DNA from: Casuarina equisetifolia
Lineage: Eukaryota > Streptophyta > Magnoliopsida > Fagales > Casuarinaceae
Direction: 5' to 3'
DNA: 64,000 bases
Assembly (NCBI GenBank): GCA_028551475.1
Contig: CM052358.1
Location: forward strand, 26,624,853-26,688,852
Shown: positions 44,851 through 55,510 of the stretch, piece after piece
How the letters are laid out: each line of letters starts with the position of its first letter
Position numbering within the stretch: the stretch's first letter is position 1
Program-made: the position numbers and the translations under genes
The notes under the pieces: generated by a model
Databases searched by the model: none
What the model was told of the DNA's origin: nothing
What the model saw: only the letters and a program-made list of their open reading frames with translations

Positions 44851-45110
44851 TGAAGATGATTTCCAAAATGTTGATTTTATTTTGTGCCTATAATGTGGCA
44901 AAATATTATTGCAAATAACGTTTATATCAATCTTCTTTCTTGAATTTTACATAGTTTCCTAGAGTGCAATTTCCTATATCATCAAGGGACTAAAAGACAA
45001 GCGAGGAACAAGGGAAAGTAAAGAACGATCCCATCTATGAGAAGAGTGACCCGTAGGCAAAAAGCGTCGAAGATTGTGAGTCTTGTGTGAAAATAAGAAC
45101 AAGAATCATC

Positions 45111-45346
45111 CTTCAACAAATTATAAAAGACGGAGCCCATAGTAGGGCACTGTTAACACAACTGTGAGGATCCTTCTCAATGCATTAAAACACAAAAATT
45201 AAGCAGAATCATTGAGTTAATAGCAAACAAATCACCAGGAAAATATGTCCTAAAACCACATAACGCCACAGACTTTGCTTTTCAAGGAAACTAACGGAGA
45301 GCAGAAAAGTTGCAATTGCTGTCAAGAATGAAACCACGCATTCGAG
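45111..45346. other. Short intergenic stretch, nothing recognised
   Basis: Lies between the duplicated block and the SINE candidate. No motif seen. Confidence 0.4.
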
Positions 45347-45356
45347 ACAATCGGCT

Positions 45357-45497
45357 TAGTCCTAGTGGACTCCTCTACCTTGGTAACTGGGTCAAAATCC
45401 CTAACATGCAAGTCCACTTGATCGGGGGTTTGAATCCTTTCTTCCTCTTTGTGTGTGAGTTGTATTAGAGAAAAAGAAAAAGAAAAAGAAAAAAAAA
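45357..45497 (+). mobile_element. Probable tRNA-derived SINE
   Basis: A box-A-like TAGTCCTAGTGG (45357-45368) and a box-B-like GGTTTGAATCC (about 45427-45437) are spaced about 60-70 bp apart, as in a pol III promoter. TTTGTGTGTGAGTTGTATTAG and an AAAAAG-rich tail follow; TGTGTGAGTTRTATTAG-type 3' ends are common in plant SINEs. ACAAT(C/T)GGCT flanks it on both sides (45347-45356 and about 45498-45507) as a possible target duplication with one mismatch. It lies 150 bp downstream of the TNL stop codon. Confidence 0.5.
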
Positions 45498-45646
45498 ACA
45501 ATTGGCTGTCCTTACCTGAGCAAGAAGCCATTAGGAGTCTCGTTCTCTTCGCAAACAGTGCATCATTCTTTTTGCTTCGACAAAGCTTGAGTTACATCTT
45601 GTTGTGTCTGACGAATCAAAGCGGCATCTTCTCCATCTATGAATCA

Positions 45647-48600
45647 CTATTCTTTACACGATGGCCTAATGCCTTCTGTCAAAAACTTCTCGCCAGTTCG
45701 TCTATGGCCTCCGACAAAGAATTTTTGAACAACTAATTTTAGAACAGTTTTAAAACCCAAAGCATGTGGTGAAATGTCACTTATAGCCTCAGCTAATTCT
45801 GTATGTCCATCACAATCCACAAAAAGCTCACAATCTACTGAAGACACGCAATTCGCACAACCCATGCATTTTACACAGCCCTCGCAATTTATACAACCTT
45901 CACAACCTACACGACCCAATATACAATCTAACGAACTGCAACATATAGCACGCGCCCAACACTCCACCTCCACATTCAGGTTGCATGATTGAATTAAAAA
46001 ATCAACGCAGGCCTTCTGTTTATATCTTAAGCCGGTCTTAGCTTTGGAAAACCAACTTGGACTTATATACGCCCAAAAGGCATTTGGCCCAGAGGAAGGG
46101 ATCTCAGGGGCACAAAGGAGTAAGGATGCATTTATACCAAGTTCATTGTTCTGAAATTGACAAAGAAAGGAGGGGGGACCATCATCGTTATCATCAAATA
46201 TTTTGTAACTTGAATTCCCATGCTCATCCAACTTTCGTTTTTTTGTTTTTCTTTCTCCCCGAAAAGTGTCAGGCTCATGGACTTGATAATGAATTAATAG
46301 AGCACATCCACCGAAGTCACTTCCCCATGAAATATCAAAGGAATTAGTATTTCTTTTGAACCAATTTGGAGTCTTTGATACTAACGCAGAGCATACAAAG
46401 CTACATTTGCAATGATACTGCACAATAAAAACCAAAAAGAACAAGCCATTAATTATTCTAATCTATGACACAATAATAACTTTTGTTAATCTCAAACAAT
46501 AAAGAAAAAGGAAGAGACTTACAGTCCCTCCATCTAACTTTAAACCACCATCGGCTCGTGGACATGAAGATTCCCTTGGGATCATGTAGGGTTTCCCATC
46601 ACAATCAATGTGGATGGTCATAAAAGTGCAAGGATAAATCAAACCTCTAACATCTTTAACATAACAAATATCCAATGATTGGCAATTTTCTAACTCCAAC
46701 AAAATTAGGCTCAATGGTAATTTTGGTATTGCTTCAAGTTGAGTACAATTGCTCAAGTAAAGATTGTGAAGAAAGGTAAGCTGAAGCAAATCAGGTGTTC
46801 TCCTAAATTTATTTCCAATTAAACTTAAAGTATGAATCATGGATAAGCAACTAAGACTCTCAGGGAACATTTTATCTAACAAATTACAATAACTTAGATT
46901 TAGCACCCTTAAAGTGCTCATATGTGACAATAAAGACTCTGGTAATGTTTGAAATTTGGTACAATAACTTAAGTGAAGCTCAAGAAGTTTAGGAAGTTTA
47001 GAAACACTAATAGGTATTGTTGTAAATTTGTTCCCAGAAAGGTTTAATGTCTCAATTGAAGATAAACACCTAAACTCATTAGGAATATCTGCATCCGATA
47101 GATTTAGAAAACTCAAATCTAATGCTTTTAAAGAGCTAAAACGCAGGAAAAACTTTGCATGCCGAAGACTAGATAGGTTTAAGACTTTAGCTTTAGTGTC
47201 TAAAACTGTAATTCTTTCATAGGTTTCAACCCTTTTCCACCAAAACTTGCCAGACACATGTGTTGCACTAAAGCCTTTAATCAAGCCATGTGTCGGATCT
47301 CCCATGATATAATCACCAGCTGTGTAGCCACCCCGATTCTTCTCAATAAAGGTCCTACTCCTCAAGCAACCACATAAATTTAAACATTTAAGTGATGACA
47401 AACTTTGAAACGATAATGGCAACATTTTAATGTTAGTCCCAACCAAATCAAGAAACTGCAAAGATGCCATATTGCCAACAACATTTGGAAATTTTGTGAG
47501 TCTTGAACACCCAACAAGATTAAAATAGGCAAGGGATTTTAGACTAATCTTCTTAGGGAGATTTTTTAGGCATTGGCAACCTTCCAAATCCAATGTCTTA
47601 AGTTGTTTCATAAATCCAAGGGATGGGTGGACCTTGGACAAATTTGTACAATATTGAAGATCTAACTCCTTAAGGTTTGGGATTCCACTAAGATCTACTA
47701 TCTCGATCAAGTTATAGGAGAAACTCATGTCTATGCATTGCACTTTATCAAATACCTGTCATAGATAATAAGAAGCATAAAAGTAATATGTCAACAAATC
47801 AGAGAAAAAGGGAAAAGACTATGAAATGAGAGAAGAAGTATAAAACAAAAATAAATTACTAGATACACAAATTGAATTTAAAAAGTATAAGATAAAAGAA
47901 AAGGAGGAGAAAAAAATATGTTTACTAAGACTAAAATCTTACCTTCCATTTCCCAAATTGTTTGATGTTGCTATATGGCACTTTAAACACAATAAGATTG
48001 TTTGCTTGAAAATTGGTTGGTAAATTTTCTAAAGGATATCCAAGCCAATTCATATAACGTAACTCATTACTTAGCATAAAATTTGAAGAATCTCCTTGCC
48101 AACTCACTAAATGACAATTACGAATCACAAGCATTCTCAATTTTTTCATTTTTGAAAATTCTTCAAAATTTAGTAGCTCCTTCGAATTGTGTCGTGATAG
48201 ATCTAAATCAATAGCTTCAATTGCATTAGTTCCCTATGAACAAAGAATTCTAAAATTAGTATAATAAAAATATTTAATAAGTGCCTCTAGAAATTGGTAT
48301 CTAATATACCTTTTCAAGTAAGATGTAAAATAATTCACTTACCTTACTGTACTTCAACATAGAAATAATATCTTCATGAAACCATAGCCTGCTACACCTA
48401 CCAGGATCTCTTGAACATTCATGATAAACTATTTGTTGACCCATTTTCTTTAACAAATCATGCATCTTGAACATTCTATTTGAGCCCTTTACAAGGCATT
48501 TGTCTCTAAGGATTTCAATATCGAAAGTAAAATAGTCATTGAGACATTCCAACTTTTTGTCATATTGTCCATTAAACATACAAGCAATATCTAAAAACAA

Positions 48601-50035
48601 TCTTTTTTGAGAATCCCCTAATCCTTCATAACTTATTTGAAGGTTATCCAAAATGTCCTTATTTAGATTTTCCTTCAATTGTTCTCTAGCCACTTTCCAT
48701 GCTTTCATTTGCCTATCAAATATATAGGAACCAAAAACTTCAATAGCTAAAGGAAGGCCTTGAGCATAACACACAATATCCTTGGACAATTTTAAATAGT
48801 TCTCTTTGGGATGATCCTTCTTAAAGGCTTTCCAAGAAAATAGCTCTAAAGATTCATCCTTACTTAATTCTGGAATCTTATAAATTATATCCACATACAT
48901 CTTCAACAAATGACTATCCCTACTTGTTACAACAATTCTACTTCCCTGACCAAACCAAGCATGACTCCTTGCTAACACTTCTAGTTGTTCTTTTCTATCA
49001 ACATCATCAAGAACTATGAAAACATTTGTATTACGTATTGACTTTGCTATTAATTCAACTCCCATATGAGTGTTCCATATCTTTATGTTGCTTTCATGTA
49101 GGATCTCATAAACAAGTTGTGTTTGTGGATGTACTAAACCATGCTTTTGAGTCACTTCTCTAATGTCAGCAAGAAAACACCTTTCTTCAAATTCAAAAGA
49201 AACTTGATTATAAATGATTCTTGCTAATGTTGTCTTACCAATACCTCCCATCCCACAAATTCCTATGAAACGAACATCATTAGACCCTAAAGAAAGTAAT
49301 GAGAGCAATTTAGAAGCTCGTGAGGCAATTCCAACTAACCCCTCAAAAATGTGTGGGGAAGTACGATTCACTCCATTAAGTATTTTTCGACTAATATCTT
49401 CAACAACAATTGCTTCGTGCCTGTAAAAAAGATTAATTTGGAATCATTCTAAGATCAAATTGAATGTTGCTCCAATTTGATTTCACACGTACATAAAACT
49501 CACAAGTTGTTCCATTTTAATATAGCAATTTATTATGGTTATACCTGTCATTTATATGCCATCCAGACAAATTACCAACGTCTTTTAAAGCTCTCTTCCA
49601 CATTTTGCATTGCTCTTCATCAACCTCAGTGTTTTGGCTATGTGTGATGAAAGCTTCTGCAAAACTGCCTGCTTGTTTTCGTACATTAGAGGGATCCACA
49701 TAATAGAACACAGGCAAAACTATCATCCCAAACTTTGTCCTAGATTCTAGGATCTTGGTTAACTCAATTAAGCACCATTTTGAAAAAGCATACCTTTTCG
49801 AGATTATAACAACTGCATATTGAGATTTTTGTATTGCTTTCAAGAGTTCTTCAGATATATTTTTTCCTTGCTCCAGTTTCTCATCATCTTTGAAAGTAAT
49901 AATCCCTTTCCGCTTTAAAGCAGCATGTAGATGGTCTGTAAAACCATTGCGGGTATCTTCACCATGAAAACTAAGGAAAACATCATATATCCATGAATGA
50001 GTACAAGAAGGGGAAGCTCCACCCAAGAATGCCAT
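45647..50035 (-). CDS. TIR-NBS-LRR disease-resistance protein, five exons
   Basis: Exons (minus strand): 50035-49545, 49420-48343, 48233-47943, 47755-46523 and 46417-45647. All introns (105-187 nt) are GT-AG, phases agree, and the joined frame is 1287 residues. TIR (16-164): YDVFLSFHGEDTRNGF, SKWCLIEL with the NADase Glu at E91. NB-ARC: P-loop GMGGIGKTT 220-228, kinase-2 VFIVLDDVD 297-305, GSRIVVTSRD 323-332, GLPLA 385-389, MHD 483-485. Exons 3-4 (524-1031) hold LRRs. Exon 5 is the post-LRR domain (CALLIHYQVHEPDTF, NAFWAYISPSWF, VECWARA) with an unusual Cys-every-third tract (1203-1221). The frame extends upstream of 50035, but with no ATG, so this ATG is the start. TNLs sense pathogen effectors and trigger cell death through TIR NADase activity and EDS1. 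No disruption seen; effector specificity unknown. Confidence 0.92.
45803..45949 (-). repeat. Coding minisatellite: Cys-every-third-residue tract in the TNL last exon
   Basis: In exon 5, between CWAR and ELAE, the intact TNL has about 50 residues where the relic at 57.5 kb has 8. The core (45848-45904) reads CEGCINCEGCVKCMGCANC, cysteine at every third position seven times. At DNA level it is a degenerate 9-bp unit, best seen as an 18-bp unit coding for x-x-C-E-G-C three times (VGCEGC, INCEGC, VKCMGC). The frame is kept through the array. Further Cys at the same phase flank it. It looks like an in-frame repeat expansion in a domain of unknown tolerance. Confidence 0.85.
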
Positions 50036-50446
50036 TGGAGAATATTGTGGAAATATTTTGGGAAGAATAAAATCAATGACCGGCGAAATATGTAATGGGT
50101 TTTGCTTCAGTGTGACAGCCAATGCACACTGTCTTGAATAAAAGTCATTCCTTTAAGGAGTCACGCAAATTTGTTGTAAGTTTTAGAAACCCAATTTAGG
50201 ACAAATTCGGTGTAGCCTCACTGTAGAAAGCCATGCAAAAAGCCAATCAATAGTTAAATAAAATTGAACAATCAAAAGGTTAATAAAAATAGAGTATAGC
50301 TAAAATCTCCCCCCGTAAATTTCACTTTAGAATGTCCTGGATTGAAGCTGCCCTTTGGCATTAAGGAAAAAAAAAAAAGGACAAGAAGAGTTGTACATGC
50401 ATCAAGTATGAGCATGACAAGTCTGATGCGTCCATTAAACTTGGAG

Positions 50447-50452
50447 AGTCAA
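50447..50452 (-). promoter_or_regulatory. W-box upstream of the TNL gene
   Basis: TTGACT on the minus strand, 412 bp upstream of the TNL ATG. W-boxes (TTGACY) are frequent in resistance-gene promoters. A single 6-bp match is weak evidence; no convincing TATA box was found. Confidence 0.25.
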
Positions 50453-50730
50453 CAAAAAAAATCGGGTCAGCAAAGAACGTAACATGCCTCATCGTTTATT
50501 AAGAAGTCTCGGCGATAGACGCCAAGACCGATAATAATTACACCCCGTTTGCTGCCTGCTTAAGTTCTACCGAGACAAAATGGATGTTTCTTTTGGATTT
50601 TGAACTGTGCATCCAACAAAAGACAAGCACTTGATTGACTTAACTTTGCTTTAAGAGTTGTTTAAGAGTTTAGCCATAACAAAACACCCATCAGTCCTAT
50701 AAGAAAATGACCATCAATCTTATATATTAC

Positions 50731-51465
50731 AAAGTTCTAATACTTGAGATCCTCATTAAAAATATGACAACTGAACGTAATGTCATGGAAATATATTCTC
50801 ACATAGAAGTCTTTATTTATAAAGAAAGTCTCAAAAGATTTCAACTAAAATTCATAATCATTTCTGACAAGCACAGATTAAGGGTCATTTTGTTAATCAT
50901 TTTTGACAAAGAAAAAAAGGGCATGCAGAGAAAAATTCTATAGCCAACATAAAGAAAGCTTATGAACTAGAAAAGACTCAAAGCTTGAAGAGTCAAGTCG
51001 GACACATCCATTAATTTTGGAAAGAATCAAGCAAAAGAATTAACTTATATTTAGAAAGTTCTAATACTTGAGATCCTCATAAATAATTAACTTATATTTA
51101 GAAAGTTCTAATACTTGACATCCTCATAAACAATTAACTTATATTTAGAAAGTTCTAATACTTGAGATCCTCATTAAAAATATGACAACTAAACATAATT
51201 TAACGGAAATATATTCTCACATACAAGTCTTTATTTAAAAATAAAGTCTCAAAAGATTACAACTAAAATTTAGAATCATTTATGACAAGGATATATTGAG
51301 GGTCATTTCGTTAATCATTTTTGACAAAAAAAAAGAGGCATACAGAGAAAAATTCTATAGCCAACTTAAAGAAAGTTTATGAACCACAAAACAATCAAAG
51401 CTTGAAGCGTCAAGTCGGACACGTCCATCAATTTTGGAAAGAGTCAAGCAAAACAATGAACTTAT
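50731..51465. repeat. 418-bp tandem duplication with three 47-bp repeats at the junction
   Basis: Copy 1 begins AAAGTTCTAATACTTGAGATC at 50731; copy 2 begins with the same text at 51149 and runs to about 51465. They share ACATAATTT-type, TTTATGACAAG-type and AGAGAAAAATTCTATAGCC text with modest divergence. Between them, a 47-bp unit (TAACTTATATTTAGAAAGTT at its start) occurs at 51041, 51088 and 51135. Part of the unit (AGTCTCAAAAGATTWCAACTAAAATT) resembles the R1 copy at 54880 and 7075. Non-coding; the frame at 50707-50943 is incidental. Confidence 0.8.
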
Positions 51466-52375
51466 TAAAGCTCCATCACAACAGATGAAATAGCTAAAGA
51501 AATTAAAACATGGTTAAAATTATTGAAAAAATTAGGAATTTTTGGTGTTTTATGTTGCTGGGGTTCGGATTTTCACTAGTTGTGTTTTCCTTTTCTTCGG
51601 ACGAATTGGGCATGGAGGGCGAAATAACTAAATTCAATAGCGTACCAAGCCGAATCAGATGATGTTGACTCTCACGTGCATGGGGGTATAAGGGCAATAT
51701 TGTATTTCACTTGTTGAAAAAGAAAGACAAGTCTAGGTGAAAAAAACATCCCCAACATAAATCTTGAGAAATGAACGAAGATGAACAAAGATGAAGATGA
51801 AGATCATCTTGGTCACCTGCGAATCGGTGTCACCTGATCTGTAAGAACAAACTTACTGGAAAAACCACAAATTTTTCCAGAGGGACTTCAGTAGCAACCG
51901 GCTTGAAGGTTTGAATCTCCAGAAGAACAAAAAAGCAGGTTTTGCTTGAAGGCAGATGGGAAGAAAAACAAGACGCAAAGTTTGAGACGTCCTGAGGCGC
52001 TTGTTGTATTCCCGTTTCAGCTAGTTACAAAGGGAGCCTATAGAGCTAACTGGATGTTGACTAAATGAAATATGAAACGCACAATGCTTCTGTGAACGGG
52101 GCCCATGAAAAGCAGTAAGAATCTGTCCTCAGCGTTCTGCCGTCCATCATCTGTCACTTCTGCGTGACCCGCCTGCGTATGGTGGGGGTTGATGGAAACT
52201 TTATTTGATTGATTTAAATACAGACGATTAGTGGTAAATATATATAAATCTGAAAATTTTCTTTTTAGTTGCTTTGTGATATCGAAAAGCTCGCTGAGTT
52301 AAAGAAAAATTATGAACTTATTATTGATCCACATTTCGAGCATCAAGAGCACAAGAATTACTTGCCATGCATTGC
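51466..52375. other. Intergenic, nothing recognised
   Basis: Moderate GC at 51780-52200. No convincing exon, RNA gene or transposon end seen on either strand. Confidence 0.45.
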
Positions 52376-52379
52376 ACAT

Positions 52380-54290
52380 CCTTGATATTATAAATGTAAT
52401 GATCAAAGAAATAAATATTTCAAATATCAAAAATTATACAAATAACACTAACAACACTTAATATTGTTTCATTCAAGCTTTTGAAAAGAGTTAATTCCTC
52501 CCATTTATGAAAAAGAAATTAATACAATTTATCCATTTTTTATTTAGAAAAAGTGAACGACTTTATGATTTAGAAGTTGACCAGGACCAAAATTCGAACC
52601 CAATTGTCCTACTGATGAGAAATAACAAACACCCAGATCGAATATTGTAGCGCTAAAAAGATTCGAAGTTATAAAATCAAACCGCTAAAACATGCCAAGT
52701 CGAGCTTTTGCAAAATCAACTTCAAAACCCTAGAAACCAACGACGAAACCACGAAAAATTCAACCCTTCCAGTCGCAACCCAGATGAGATTCCATCACAA
52801 AAACACTAGAAACAACTTAATCGAGCCAAAAGGACCTCTTTTTACAAATGGGCAAAAGCTTACAAGCACTACCGCATACCCAATGAACCGTACATAAGAT
52901 TCCAATCACAGGTAGCATCGATCAATTCACGGTGACCAAGACTCTGCGCTGGAGAAATTGACGGAAGAAAGCGAAGAAAGGTCCAGGCTCTGGAAGATAA
53001 TGGGAAACCTAAAAAGAACAAGGCGGCCACGACGATGAGTCATTAACTGGGACGCAGTCGACAATATCTATTTTCCCTGTCAACATTTCGCCAGAGGAAA
53101 CAACGCGTACCGCAGAGAGCGATGGGTTTCACAGACTCAGACAAAGGAGTTTTGCACCTGTCAACATTTCCCTAGAGGAAACAACATGGGCATTACCAGA
53201 GAGAGAGCGATTGGCTCAGAGACGCCAGACAATGGCGCTTTTGCAAGGTCCAAAATAAAAGAAGAGAGAAAAGCCATTGCCGCACCTTTTTCTTGAATTC
53301 GGAAAGAGAAAGCCATTCTTTTTATGCACAAGGCTCGGCAACGTGAAAAAAAACTAAGCAAAGAATCCAACAAAATTGTTGGCTCTTGATGTCACAAAGA
53401 ATTTAATAAAACTCTTGCACATTTAGAAGAAAAATTTATTTATTAATCAAGCAAAACCAAAATTAATTACTAAAGAAGACAAAGTCGTAGAAAAAAAACT
53501 CTTGATATATAACTATATTAAAAATATTTTAATCTAAAAGGCTATATATAAATAAAAGTAAAGCTTATAGAAGAAAACTCTAATATATTACAATAAGAAA
53601 AAAATATTGAGAATCTTATAATATAGAAAAAATATATCATACAGAGAAAATCTTCAATTTTCAATAATTTTAAATCAGCAAATCCTACACTTTAGTAAAT
53701 AAATTCTAGAATAGTTACAGAATTTACAATTAAAATAGAGCATTTAACAAAGTATCCCATTGAACCAAGTACGAAGGTAGACAAGCATGCAATCGTTGAA
53801 AGTCATAAACGTACAAGAAAGGAGTTGTAAGCAGAAGAATAATGGACAAAATATATAGGTAGTTTGCAAGAGAAGTGTTTGAAGGACAGAAACTTCATAT
53901 GGAAAGCATGACCCTTGTAGTGAATCTTAAATAAAAAAAGTGTCTTCTCAATTCTTGATTTAATTTTTATATTGGACCTCTGAGTCTTCTAACTTGGTAT
54001 CAAAACCAAATTCTATCCACTCCATTCCATGCCTCTTTAAGTCTTGTATCACTTGACATGTGTAAGTGTAAGTGTAAGTGTAAATAAAAGACAAAAGTCT
54101 CACACTAGAAGCTATGTGCTAGGCTCTCACGACTCCTATCACAACATCATTAAAAGGAATCAACTTTACAAAGAAATGATCTTTCAAAAGGTTCAACTTT
54201 ATGAAAGAGGGATCAACACCAGGAAAATTTCTAGGAACCTTGCTGCAAGCGAAACTTCTGCTCATATTCCTTCTACAAATCCGTAGTCAC
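52380..54290. repeat. Dispersed repeat R1, longest and expanded copy
   Basis: Starts with TGTAATGATCAAAGAAATAAAT and TTCAAGCTTTTGAAAAGAGT, like 31340-31430, and resumes at 53690-53920 (AAAGTATCCCATTGAACCAAG) and 54100-54270 (AAAGGAATCAACTTTACAAAG, CCTTGCTGCAAGCGAAAC). The middle (52520-53690) holds extra sequence including a reverse-complement ATTCGAACCCAATTGTCC stretch and the 81-bp duplication. GTAAGT units repeat near 54060-54083. Confidence 0.5.
53076..53237. repeat. 81-bp tandem duplication
   Basis: CCTGTCAACATTTC at 53076 recurs at 53157 followed by the same AGAGGAAACAAC text, an 81-bp period. 81 is a multiple of three, but no frame across it shows a recognised protein. Confidence 0.75.
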
Positions 54291-55510
54291 ACATAATTAT
54301 ATCCATCACTTTTTACCAATTGCTGCTGTTGGACTGCAAAAGTTCTGCTAACTTTCCATGAATTGCTAACATTACTTGATCAGATAATAGAATTCTTTTT
54401 ATACTTTTATAGGAATCGTGTCCTTGAGGCTACATATTTTCCCAAGCTCAGAGATATATGTATTTATGATTTAACCTAGTGGGCACCTCAAAAGTAGGGA
54501 TCTTATACGACTGAATTTTTAAACAATGTTAAGTACAAAGTACGGTGAAACTTGCTTTATTAAACCTAGTGACATAATCTGAAAGGATCATAATTAATCT
54601 CCAACTCAAGTGTGGCAATGTTTAAAACAAAAAGTTGTGATATATTTTGACATAAAAGAATCCAATCAGCCATCAATGATGCTTTTTCCCCGAAATTGTG
54701 ACATTGGTTGTATTGTGCTAATCGAAATGCAGCTTTTCTCAAAATAATAAAATTCTTTTCTGCATTATCCCATCACATAAATATTTCTCTTTCTCTTAGA
54801 AAAATTATTTTCACGATCAAGGGTGAATGATCCTCCTTAGACATGTTATGTTACCAATTGTTGCCTCGCCCAATGTACCTAGTATACAAGTCCTTATATG
54901 AAAAAATAATCTCAAATGACTACCACTAAAATTCAGAATGCTTGTCATGGAACTGCAGTCAAATTGCACTCCGGAAAACCAATTTGTTGGTATACACATC
55001 CAAAATCAACTTGGCCAAACATGTCTTAAAGCTTAGCATGAATTTCGAACCTTCGTCATTCAAGTGAGTTTCAATCACTAATAAAAGAGTAATTAATGAA
55101 ATTTCTGTCTAGCTTGTAGGGGAAGTAATTGTTTTCATATTATGTTTTTTGTCCATTGATGTCAAAAGCTCACAATATTCCCTTCTTTTGAAATGTGGGA
55201 GGATACAGTTGCATTGCGATAATGCGAAAGCTTATTTGCTTTGGCGAAAATTTGGCTTTCCTTTTATTAAACTTTTGACATGGCTGGTGCAGTGCTTTGA
55301 GGTCTCCAAGAGACCTTGATTGAAAGTTCATCGAGAAGAGATCGTGTGATATTTGCCCTTGTTACTTCAGAAAAGAAGTTTATCTTCACCTGAGGTATTC
55401 TTCACGTCTAATTAAAATGGATAAATTATCACAATGTTCAAAAGAATTTTTAACCAATTAATTGGTCAAAATGAGGAATTTTTAGGAGGCTTCTAGCAAA
55501 TGAAACTATT
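54291..55510. repeat. Intergenic, then R1 partial copy from about 54850
   Basis: 54291-54850 has nothing recognised. From 54850 the R1 partial modules recur: AATTCAGAATGCTTG-type text, AACATGTCTTAAAGCTTAGCA, GTAGGGGAAGTAATT, CATTGATGTCAAAAGCTCAC, then TTGACATGGCTGG, matching 7060-7480, 19540-19600 and 26720-26745. Confidence 0.5.

Larger units (their letters stand above)
41950..45110. repeat. Duplicated block, copy B (partner 28060-30572)
   Basis: Collinear with copy A but longer: it has a LINE 3'-end insertion at 42.44 kb and about 0.7 kb (43325-44025) that copy A lacks. Both copies carry malic-enzyme remnants in the same relative place and orientation. Confidence 0.85.

Noticed and set aside
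49517-50122. Longer TNL N-terminus starting at 50122
   Set aside because: The first codon there is TTG and no ATG occurs in frame before 50035, so the longer form has no normal start.
52560-52640. Reverse-complement box-B-like text (ATTCGAACCCAATTGTCC)
   Set aside because: No matching box A at the right distance, no tail and no target duplication, so not called a SINE or tRNA.
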